Shown here piece after piece: positions 15,464 to 26,800 of a stretch of 64,000 nucleotides of DNA. Under the pieces are notes generated by a model that saw only the letters and a program-made list of their open reading frames with translations, was not told the DNA's origin and ran no database searches. The position numbers were made by a program, and so were the translations under genes. The DNA is from Todiramphus chloris collaris (Eukaryota > Chordata > Aves > Coraciiformes > Alcedinidae). Every line of letters begins with the position of its first letter. Positions within the stretch are counted from its first letter, which is position 1. The stretch spans positions 8,066,414 through 8,130,413 of the forward strand of contig JANVCC010000077.1 in the NCBI GenBank assembly GCA_025345505.1, given 5' to 3'.

Positions 15464-15525
15464 TGTTATGGAACACACAGTGGAGGATCTATTTGCTTCT
15501 GAAGAAATTAACCTTTCAAGACAAG
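15464..15525 (+). other. Candidate 5' leader exon of lipase A
   Basis: A 62-bp segment lies between a pyrimidine-rich acceptor (TTTTTTTTCTAG) and a consensus donor (AAG|GTAAG). Mammalian PNLIP-family genes have a separate non-coding 5' exon before the signal-peptide exon, and this is the best-looking candidate upstream of lipase A. Spliced to 17777 it would place AAG before the lipase ATG, giving a purine at -3. It also carries an ATG at 15468 whose frame would run past the lipase start (see findings). Its acceptor implies a still earlier first exon. It could equally be a chance pair of splice signals or belong to another transcript. Confidence 0.35.
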
Positions 15526-15721
15526 GTAAGGAAAAACAAAATCATATTCATATGATGGTACTAGATGTGAGATAATCCTTTCCACTGACTAATTTACACA
15601 AGAAGGGAGTCTCCCCTTTTTTTACACACTTGTCTTAGGAGGTGCTAATAGCCACCCAATATACTTAAAGGGTTTAACATTAAAATGTTGACACGCGAGT
15701 TTCTCATTTGTGCCTGCATAG

Positions 15722-15745
15722 GATCATAGAATCATTTAGGTTGTT
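15722..15745 (-). repeat. CR1 LINE 3' tail scrap
   Basis: ATCATAGAATCATTTAGGTT is the reverse complement of the CR1 3' end. Only about 24 bp remain. Confidence 0.6.
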
Positions 15746-16995
15746 AAAAACCCACACAGAAGAATAAAAATTTATAGGAAAGCCTGATCAGAAATGTTAA
15801 CATAATAGTTTGACAACAATATAGTACTATGTGAAAAGACATCATTATCAAAACTCTAAAAACTAAAATTACTGCAATTAATACAATTTAATGATGAAGA
15901 TTCATGGTGATTAGGTGTGGTGACAATCTGCGCAAGGAACTATTCTTCCCTGTTTGAAAGCCTTTCTGTCATCTTTTCAAAATAAAGTCAAGTAATTTAT
16001 CCACTAGCAAAATTATAGGTGAGAGAACAAGATGAGCAAGTAACAGGTGACAGACTGAGGAATTTAATTTTTTAATCATTTTTCATCATATTTTCTTTCT
16101 GCCTTTTCTAATGGTTTAAACATCATGAGCATACATGCTAGCTCATCCCAAAACATCTTGTTTGTGCCCTGATGTTGTAATAGTAGACTTAACTATCAAT
16201 TACAAATTCAAAAATTTTGCTTAAGACTGTAAATTATTTAAGGCAGGGACCAGCTCCAAGAAGGATGGTTTTGCTTTTAGAACTCTGAAGTAGGACCTGA
16301 AAGATTGAGGCTGTGCTACAGCTTTTCAGTGTGGTACTAAGTCACTTGATTCCCAACTCAGAAACACACAATGAGGAGCAGGCCAGCTGATGGCAAGAGC
16401 CTTGTTCCTGATCCTGAAAGGATGTTTGTTTTTTCAGTGCTTACATCACACTTCCCAGCACTTTTTAGCTTTAAAAATAATTACTGGTGGGTGACAAAAA
16501 CACCCTATTTGAAACTTAGCATGAAACAGGTGGAGTCACGCAGCAACTGGTCTGACCTGGTTTGTGTTATCTCAGCTAAGGTATGCTAACACCAGATCTC
16601 TTTTGGCACTAGCCAGAAAAGTCACAGATGCAGCTGGGAGCCCAAGTGTTGTGGAGTGGAGCAGCGGTGAGGTGAGTGTCCCTCCACCATGTGCCCTCAG
16701 AGGGCAGGTACAGTTCTCTTCTGATTCGTTCCAGGCTCCTCAAAGGGCTTCTGCAAGGCTTGTTGCAACCAAATGAAAGGTGGAGCCAAAGAATTTGCTT
16801 TGTGCTTTGCCCAGGTAACATGGGATCCATTGGATCCAAGAACATCTAAGGAACTGACAAAAGGTGCATTGTGATAAGGCATGGGGTACTTGGTGATTTG
16901 CTGGAGGAGAGGAGATGGGAGCAGGACATGCTTGAACCTGCAGTAGGTTTCACACGGATGAACTCTTTGCTTCTAATAGGGTATTATGGACTTCA

Positions 16996-17029
16996 GGGGA
17001 ATGGGGGAACTGGGGAGACTGGGGGTGGG
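16996..17029 (+). other. G-quadruplex-forming motif
   Basis: Six runs of four or five G are separated by loops of one to five bases. This satisfies the G-quadruplex pattern on the plus strand. It is about 750 bp upstream of the lipase A signal-peptide exon, in otherwise ordinary sequence. A regulatory role is conjecture. Confidence 0.7.
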
Positions 17030-17776
17030 GAGGTTAGGAAAGGGATGCAGATCTCTCCCTGTGCAGGACTCATTGGAGGATCAGGGCTTGGTATTACAGT
17101 TTTCTGAAAATGATCTATCCTTTGAAGATAGGTTGCTACTTAAAAGGCTTTCCCTGCTTCACCTCAGAGTAAACGACTGGTTCTATTTGCTTTGATGCTT
17201 ACCTATCAGCTGGTGATTAAGTGATTGAGAAGATCAGAGCTGATAAGCATATATGACTGATATCAATGATCGAAATGAGTTTTCAAGACTATGTCTATGA
17301 TTTAGAAACATAAGTTAACTTTGTTCCTGGGTTCTTTTAAATACAATCACTGAAAAGCAGTTCTATGAGTAACTTCTTTATTATATGCTAGAAGAAATTT
17401 CACTCTATAAAAATATGTTGTTGCAAATCCTTTATGAATTACATTTGCTTGCTCGTAAATTGTAGCTCTAGAGAAAAAAAAAAAAAAACAACAAAATTTC
17501 TGTTTGTCATGGTCAGAAAGAAAATGTTTAAGAGATGCTTAGAGGATATGCTGCATATGCAAAACCTCCATGGCAAACAGAAAGAATACCAAAGGTATTT
17601 TCTAGAAACCTTTCTATCTTTCAGGAAAAGTTGACTCTTAGCTCTGACTCCTTAAATGCCTGAAGTAGTCCTAGGGCCACTACGACTTCTTTTTTTTTAA
17701 TGGGTCAAGGAAACCCTTAGGTGAATTCCGGACTCCATTTTTAATTATGTTTTAATTGTGTTATTATTTGCTTTAG

Positions 17777-17825
17777 ATGTTTGCAGTATGGATTACTAGT
17801 CTTTTTCTTCTCAATGCAGCCAAAG
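17777..17825 (+). CDS. Lipase A coding exon 1: signal peptide
   Basis: The ATG directly follows the acceptor TTTAG. The exon encodes a hydrophobic leader (residues 1-16, [14 protein letters not shown] core) and ends after the first base of Gly17 at AAAG|GTAAG. The matching lipase B exon is also exactly 49 bp, which supports both borders. Confidence 0.88.
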
Positions 17826-20800
17826 GTAAGACACATAGTTGTTACAGTGTATAACCAGTAAAATTTTTTGTGTGCATCTTACAGCAGAATATCTGTATTT
17901 TAGAAAAAGGATGTGCTTTGTAACAGATTTAACATGCTTCATTAGGAGCATGAACTTATGTCATGTCTTTCCTGCATTTTCTGTTACTTTTCAATTCTGT
18001 AAAGGTTTTTGCAGATAGCAAACAGAATGGGAATTAGAAAAGTACTTTTATATATGAGTTGGTAGTAAAAATCACCCAAAATTACCCCCACCCACTTTCA
18101 ACTCACACCAGCATTTGTGGCAGCTACAACACTTGCTCTTCACAGTGCTACTCAGAGAGCAAGAAAAGAGTTCTGGTCCAAAACACCTCCTTACAGATAG
18201 GAAAGGATAGTTCAACAGGGATGGCCACACAGAAAGAGCAGAGAGGAACAAAAAGACACAGTCCAGCAGTTCGCTGGCAGCATAGGAAAGTCCCCTGTGA
18301 AAATGATGGGGTGACTTGTGGAGTCTCTAGCTGCAGCTCCACAATGAAATCTCTCTCTAGATGTGTTTCCAGTATATATCACTTTACCCCTGCATTTCAC
18401 CCAGAGGAAGGAATAGAGTAAGTCACAGTCTGAATCTGTCACCTATACTAGGTAATAATAGTTCCTTTTTGTTTTCAGAATCCTTTTAATAGCAATAAAA
18501 ATGATAAGAGATTTCACAACTTTTGTGCTATAATAGTGGGTAAAGATGACATATAATGGCAACACCCTTATGTCATATTTACATCATTACTGTATTAAAG
18601 CCACAATAGAAATTGGGAAACTCTAGTCCTTCAGGCACAGACCATGCTTCCTGAGGCTGTGCTTTGCCCCAGGCTTCCACTCAGGTTTCACTTCATTGCT
18701 TCCACTAAAATCTTATGACGATAAAAAATGAGGGAGTTCTTTAATGTATGTTTTGGAGCAACCAGAGATATCTATTTTAACCTTGTGGTTTCTTTTTACT
18801 CCTTCATGAACTGTTGCATAAGAAATAACATTTTAGATAATCCCAGAAACATTAGGACTATTTGAATGCTTGCTCTGTGATGGCAGAAAAAGCTGGTTTG
18901 TTCTCAGGATCCAAAACAGATCAAGAATTTCTTGTCTTTTTCTGATGGCAGTGTTAACAATATGTTTGATCAAACACATCATGCTCATGGAGCTGAGCTC
19001 TACACTATGTCTACAGCAGGAATCAGTCTTAAGTTCAAGTCCCTGCCACATGCAAAAGGCCCCTAAATAAAAAATAAACACAAGTGCCCATCCTAATAAA
19101 GGTTGGACTTAATGATCTTGAAGATCTCTTCCAACACAAATGCTTCTGTGATTGTAATCTGAATCAGCATTTTCTGTGTCCTTAGTATAAAAGCTATCAT
19201 GCCAGCTTCTTGTAAAGTGGTGGCAGCCTAACCTGCTAGATTCCCAGAACACTAACATTTTTCTTTTCATACCCCAGGAAGGAAAGTTTGCTATGAAAGG
19301 CTTGGATGCTTTACAGATGAACCCCCTTGGTCTGGGATCCCAGAGAGACAACTGGCAGGCTTGCCCAGCTCTCCAGCACATGTGAACACCAATTTCTTTC
19401 TTTACACTAGAGACAACATCATGAAATACCAAGTAAGAAACTGCTTTGTTTTTAAATACTGATGGTATATAACACATTCAACACAATATATGAGCAGGAG
19501 ACTAATGGACAAATGAAGGAGAGAATGAAATTGTATGTGGAAAAAGAAGGAAACAACCAAAAAGAGAAATAAATGGGGATGGAAAACAAACATTTTTTGA
19601 AGACTGAGCCGGAGGAAAAATAGAGAATAAAAAGCCAAAGAAAAGGACTTGGAAAGATATACAATAGAGAGAGCTTGGAGGTCTCTCTTACAGAGAGCTG
19701 AACCAGGTTATCCCTCATGAAGACACATCAGGTAGAGGAAAGTAGAGACATAAGACACTGGATCTGTATGGAAGAAGCAAAAAAGAAAAAAGTAGGGGTT
19801 TTCTACAAGATCTGCAAACTAGAGGCAGTGAGAGAAAGCTCTAGACTGTGATAGAGTGACAATTAGATGTAACTAAAAGGAGCCTGTAGGACTGTTTAGG
19901 ATGTACTGAAAGACACTAGCAGTGTGTCTGCCTCTTCCTCTTAAGATCAGCAAGTACTGGGAAAAGCTCACAGAAGGATGCTTGAGGTGTTAGAGTGGCT
20001 GGGCTCGTCCATAGCACAAAGCAGTTTTGTGGAGCTATAGACTAGTCTGGTGAAAGAAGAGAAATTACTATTGGAGAGTGTGAATTTTAATTAGACAAAG
20101 AGCAAGAAAAATTAAGGAAATTAGTATGAAAACAGAGTGGGGGGAGGCAGCAATCTGTTGCTGTTGTTGGTTTACATTACATGAAAAAGGCTTCATATTG
20201 ATTTTTTTAATATAAATGGCAGTCACAACCAGTGGAGATGTTTAATCATTTCTGCTGTTTGAATCACCTCAGAGCAAGTCCAACATCTTTAGCTAAGAGG
20301 GCCTATGAGGTTTTAACTTTAAGCAGTCCTTTCACTGAAGGTGAGATGTGTGCTAGTTACTGCATGAAATCTCCTTGTAATATTACAAAACCACAACAAA
20401 AACTAAGAGCCACATTTTAAAACAACCCAGTATTCAGCATTTCTTTAAAAGAAAACGATGCTCACCATCTCAAATCCCAAAATACCTGCAGTCTCTGCTG
20501 TTGGAATCCTGGTGGGTTTTCTCATAGAATATAAATAAGCTTAGCAATGAAGGTTTTTTAAAAAAAAAAGAAAGAAAAATAGGTATAGATTCAAAGTCAA
20601 ACACTTAATACCTTGCAGAAGATGCTATTTTGTATTTCTATGGCCAAGTTTGATAAAATCTTGTATTTACATGGCATGTTGTACCAGTATATCTTAAAGC
20701 ATTGTGCAAAGAATTCTAGTATCATTAGCTCAATTAGCTGGAGGATGCAAATCATTTGTTGAAGCAGTTAATTGATATCCCCCCATCAAGGCACTTTGCA

Positions 20801-23800
20801 AGAGAGGAACAAGACCCATCTCTTCAGAGTCCAGAACTATGCCTTAACCATTGAGGTACTCTGCCCTGTATCAACAGGTACACTGGGATGGAGCAGTCCC
20901 AGCTTTGTTGTGTTGTTTGTTGGTTGTTTTTTTCTTGACACAGAAAATTTCTGCTACAAATCCATCAACTATCAAAGCTTCAAATTTCCGAACACACAGG
21001 AAAACTCACTTCATTATACATGGGCATCTTGTTGGAGGGGACCTCACCTGGATAACAAATATATGCAGGGTATGGTATGACTATTGTCTGACACTCATTT
21101 TACTTGTATTTGAAAGTCCAAATGCCCACATCACCCCATTAACTGGCTTAAAATTCCTACATAAAGTTGACATCTCTTTTCTGTTGTTAATTCAGAGAAT
21201 ATATGTGGGGAAAAAATATCACAATGAAGCTCAGTTCCACATGACCACTCTCTTGTTCCTACCTATGAGTATAATCAACCTTCTGCTAAGTGCAGAATTT
21301 GCGTTGCATTTGCAATGCAGAAAGTGCATTGATTTTTCAATTCCTTGCTAATAATAAAGGAGAAAAAAACAGTCACTTTTCCCGCCTTGACAAAAGGTGA
21401 AAATAAACGTTTCAGTTTGAGCGAGGCATCTGATCTAATAAAACTAAAATGCTTTGTTTGGGAGATGGGTTTCATTTTATTTAGGCACATTTCAAAATTG
21501 GAATTATTTCAGAATAAAAAAGATGAGTGTTCTATTTCCACAAGTGTATAAATTGAATATTTTGTTTAAAATATATGAACTTTGTGACTTAGCGATTCAA
21601 GTACACGAATACAAATTTGTGAATCCTTTTAGATGATCCAAGCATATATGTTTAGAAGAATAAAGCTTGGGCAATAAAAAAAGAAGTGATAAAATCTGCT
21701 TTTTCTAACTGGGGCACTGTCATTAGGAGAAGTTCAAACCCTTCAGCCAACCAAGTAATATGGAAAGCAAAACAGAACTGAATGAAGCAATCTTCTGTGG
21801 CTCTTCAGTTTTCAAACCACTGCCTCCACTCTGCCTCCTTGTGTTCATTCTTCAGTATTAGCAGGAATTAATCTACTAAAGATGTGTCTTTACCAGTCAT
21901 ATAAATAAAACAAGTCCCCAGCTATAGCAAAACAAAGTATTGTTCACTTATACGCTGCTACAATTGTAAATCTTGCCTGTTTGCTGCTGTTGTGCTGTTT
22001 TCCCGTTGTCCGCCAGTTCATGTTCCACACTGAAGACGTGAACTGCATTTTGACCGACTGGAGAGGTGGCTCTAGTGGCTTGTACACCGATGCAGTTAAC
22101 AACGTCCGCATCGTGGGAGCTGAGCTGGTGTATCTGGTGAACCTTCTTGAGGTAACACTACCTGTGGAATGTGAAATACCAGTCTGTAAGGTAAAGCCTG
22201 TGTTCAGTGTGGCACCTTTAGGTTTTATGCAGTAGAGTCAGGAAGTAGAGGTACGCAATAACACAGCTAAAAATGTCATACAAAGTCTCTAATCCTGCAC
22301 AAATGGAAATACCTACTCTTGTGTCAGACCACAGATAAGCATGTCCCTAAAGGCTTACAGGCCATAGTTTCTGTAAGTTTTGCTCATAATGGGCTTTTTA
22401 CTGGATAAGACTTCAGAGTGGAGACTATCTAGCAAAACTGGCAGGGTGAAGGGTGGTAATAGAGGACCAATGCAGCTGAAACTTCACATATGCTGCCTCC
22501 TGCAAAAGCTGAATCACAGCACAGAGAAGTGACTCTCCTGCATCTACCAATGCCAGGCTTCCTGTGCATAAGCTCAGCTGAGCCTGGCACACCAGCCATG
22601 TTGCTGGTATGGTCCTACTTGTCCTGCAGGACTCGCCTGGTGAACCATCTCCATATCAGGGTGGCCACTTGATTCACACAGAGGGTATGCCACAGACAAA
22701 CTCCTCCATCACAGACCACTCTCCTGACCAGACAGGTTCAGGGGTGAGGCAGTGGGGTCATTCACCTTTTGGATCCGCAGTCAGTGCAAATGTAGGGCAG
22801 CTATGTGCTGAAATTCCCTTTCCATTCTTTTCTATTATAAGGGCCGATTCTTTACAGTGATGACGCCCTCCTAGAAGTGTGGTATGAGGGGTTGGGATGA
22901 GTACTGCATCTCTTTAGGTGCAGATACCACCACTCACAATAGTAACTTCCCACCTGAGACTCCTTTCCACCACCCACTGGTCTGGCCATGTCCTGCACAG
23001 CATGGGGCTATGATGCAGTGCCACAGGCTCATATCCCCCACTTCCCACTCTTGTTTTTTTCCCTTTCCATACACCCTCACAGAAAGAGTATGGCTACTCT
23101 CCTGCTGACATTCATTTCATCGGCCATAGCCTTGGAGCACACGCTGCAGGGGAGGCAGGGAGAAGGAAACCCGGCATTGGAAGAATAACAGGTACTGAAG
23201 CTGTGTCAGCTGGTGAAGCTTTATACTTTCATGCAACTTAAAGGAACTGAAGAATCTCTGCAGCCTTATAAACACACAATACAGACAGCAATGTGGTTCT
23301 TGTAATTGGCAGTATACAGCCAGGATGACAGCACACAAACCAAGCCATGCCCTGTCACATGCTGTGCAGTTCACATGTTAGCGTTCACAGCTCTGAGAAA
23401 GACTCGACTGCAGCAGATCAGAAAGGCTTAACTGTCCCAGCTGTGGCTAAATAAAGGTCACTTTTCACAGGTCACAACAAGTCCCAGGAAGCACTTGGTT
23501 ATGATTTTTCCCGATATAAAAGAAGAGGAACAAAACGCTGTATTACATGTGGAACAACAGGCTTGCAGAACACTAGCAACTCGTCGTAATATTTGGTTTT
23601 AAAAGAGCATTCTAACACGACTTTTCAGCTGTTCAAGAGATTGAAAGCCTGAAATGAAAAAATTAACCCCCTTAGATCTAGTCTGTCAGGATGAGGCAGT
23701 AATAGCCATGGAAATCCTGAAAAAGAAAAGAGCAGTTAGTCACGTAGCTACACAGAGACACACAGTGTCATGACATGCTCGCACATCACGTTTTTTAAAG

Positions 23801-26800
23801 GCTCCCTGTTCTCTGCTTTCCTTTTTGCTCCAGTCAGTTTTTTTTCTCTGCACAGACATTGCTTTGACTAAGCTGTGTACACAGGAAGCAGTCACATACA
23901 CAAGTCAGGAAACTGGGGATCAGAATTGTGTTGCTTCAAGTTCACTAACACTAAAGTGAAGGGGTAACATTTTCAACCAAGCTCTTCTGGAAATAAAAAT
24001 AGATTTTTGACCAGTTAAAAATTCTCAAAGAAATCTACATGCTCCAAGTAACATATCAAGATTTCATCTATTTCACTAACATGCAAAAAACCCCCAACCT
24101 TTTCTTGTAGAACTGTTCCCCAAAAGTAAGCCAAGCACTGAGCAGCATTTTGCTGTGCTGCAATACCTCCAGAGACCTTCCTATTAAATCCCTGCTTGTT
24201 TTGCTAGCTGTGGACCACAAAATATTTTTTATATGTGGAGTAAAGGCAGAAATGTAATGAGGTCCAGTGTACACACTCTGTATGTAATGAAATGCATATA
24301 GTATTATTTACTTAATAAGATATTTACATACATCTCCATTTATTTAGGTTTGGATCCAGCTGGGCCCCTTTTCCAGTATACTCCCACAATGGTTAGGCTG
24401 GATCCTTCAGATGCACAATTTGTTGATATAATTCATACTCATGCTGGTCATCTTTTCTTTGACTTTGGTAAGTTTTCATTCAAAGACTGACACCAACACA
24501 GAGGTTGGCCACGGCATACCTGAGAGTGATCAGCCTCAATTCATTGTGCATTTCAGCTCCAGGGATTCTTCAGACTTGTGGCCATCTGGATTTTTACCCA
24601 AATGGTGGGAAGAAGATGCCAGGATGCAAGCAGCTTCGTGTACCTCCAGCAAATCGGAGTATCAATGACCTTATGAGAGGTAAATAACTCTTAAAGCAGT
24701 AATACTTCATTATAAGTTACAGTTAGAAATAAAGGTTGGACTAAGGTAAAGCCTTTTGAATGTATATATTATTTATATAGCTCAGAGTAGGGAGAGAATG
24801 CTCAAAAACTGAAGATTTAAAGCTGCCTGTGAAATACCCACCAATTTTCTTTTATACTAACCAAGGCAAATTAGAGATGGAAACTTCAGTTATTGCATGT
24901 CGACCTGTTCATCACACGCTTTGTAAGAGCCTGCCACTGTGCTGGCAAACTGACCTCAGTGGGAATTCCACACATGAAGGACTGGTAAAATTTCATTCAA
25001 GGATAATCCAAAAATGAGTATTTTAAAATCTGAGCTTCTCTTCTCCCTAGAAAGATATCAGTCCCAATATTGCTGGGGTTAGACATACTCATTCACGCCA
25101 TTAACAGCTTTAGTGTCTTCAAAGGGAACAGCACAAGGTTAAAAATACAAAAGCTGATAAAGTGACTGCTCCATTGATAGTGCATGTTCTTCAAAGAAAA
25201 CTAGGCAGTAAATCAGAATTACCCTGGGATCCAGTACAATATATCCCCAAAATCCTGTCTTCTGATCCTAACCTACAAAAATGAGAACCTCTGTTATTGA
25301 CAGCTAAATATTTTGAAAATCCTTACCACTAGTTATGTAATTTGCTTTCAAAAATGCTCTCTCTTAGAACTTGCTGGAGAACTTAGTAACAAAGAGGAGA
25401 GCTGGCTGTGCACAGCCATTTAGAGCCGAAACACTTTCCAATTGGACTAAGAATATCTGCATGTTCAGAAAAATAAAATAAAATAAAAAAAATCCAGACA
25501 CATTTCTCAAGAGTGCTTGCAATGTTTTGTGGTGAAGGAGCAGCTCAGCTCTACCGAACAAGAGCAGATGGAGTTTGTTGTTCATACAGCTCTCAAAATA
25601 GACACAGCTTTAACTCCTGCCTCTTGGTTAAAACTTACTTTCTGTGTATCTCTTCTGTTTGATAATGTTTACATTTATGTAGTGCTTTTATGTATGAAGT
25701 GCTTTAGAAATGGTTTTTAGTAACTACTTTCTACAGCTTTTGATGTGGTAGGGAGAGGAGTATTACGTTCCCATTGTACAGATGTTAAGTGAATTTAGCA
25801 CCAGCACAAAGCCAGCCAACTCTAAGAGCTGCATTTTTTTTGAAGTTAAAAACACAGACTCTTCTGATTTAGATTTAAAGAAGAAACTATAATGAAAACA
25901 CACTCAGGAAGCCTTGATGATGCAGATTGTTTTCAACACAAACAAAATTTTCGGAGGGTTTTTGGTGTATTTTTCTCCTTTCCTTATGTAAAGAACAATG
26001 TGTGTCAACTGGTCAATACCAACTAGTCTGTCTTCAAACATTGACAGCAGGTGAAATTCTGATTTCACTATAAATTGTTGCAGTTTGCAATTACTCCAGT
26101 GCTAACAAGGCTCCCTGTGATTAGGTGAGACCATACACAAGCTGAAGCAGAGCAGAGCCTATTTTTATACTACCTAACTTTGGTGTATTGTGCTTTGATA
26201 AAGGAGAGACTTCAGAGTCAATGAAGACAATACTTGTTAAAAGGGTCCTGTAAATGTAACCCACTTTCTTCTTTCCTCTTCTGACTGCTGATAAATTTCA
26301 CTCTGATGGGAAAATGTACTTGTTTCAAATATGTCTGACAAAATAAAGCACACACTGCCAAACATCTTGCTTTTCAGAACATTTCACAGAATCGTCACTG
26401 TCAAATGGTCACAGATTTTCCAAAGCTTAAAAACACTGAAAGGCACTGAAGTTAAAGTAATTACTACAATTACCTTTAATTCTAGAAATGAGTAGAAACT
26501 GTGGTTTTACAAAATACCATGTTGTGATAATGGTAAGCAAGGGAAAACTGTTTTGTAGTAACTACTATATGCTTTACAAATGCTGTAGCTATGAATTATT
26601 TCCCTTTGATATTTCAAAGACTGGAATTCTCCTAAATCCTCCTTGGTTCTCATGCTACAGTAAAGGCAGTTAAGTACACATAACAGTACAGGAGGCTGCC
26701 CAATGTCCAGTGTGGTGCATCTCCATCTTTGTTAACTTCAGCATGAGCACAAGAACACGCAGATTAGAACCTATCTCCTTTCCATTGAAAAAATACTTTA

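Larger units (their letters stand above)
15526..17776. other. Putative first intron / upstream region of lipase A
   Basis: No supported coding exon. It holds a CR1 scrap (15722-15745) and a G-quadruplex motif (16996-17029). It also has two isolated exon-like segments (about 16616-16674 and 17521-17595) whose phases do not join into a chain. It ends with the acceptor TTTGCTTTAG in front of the lipase A start codon. Confidence 0.5.

Noticed and set aside
16616-16674. Exon-like segment with a strong GTGAGT donor upstream of lipase A
   Set aside because: The acceptor is moderate and no phase-compatible neighbouring exon was found.
19109-19477. 122-codon minus-strand open frame
   Set aside because: Antisense shadow of lipase A exon 2 plus a CR1 scrap.
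20851-21351. 166-codon open frame on the plus strand
   Set aside because: It is lipase A exon 3 read through into both introns; the family alignment and equal exon length in lipase B fix the true borders at 20944-21069.
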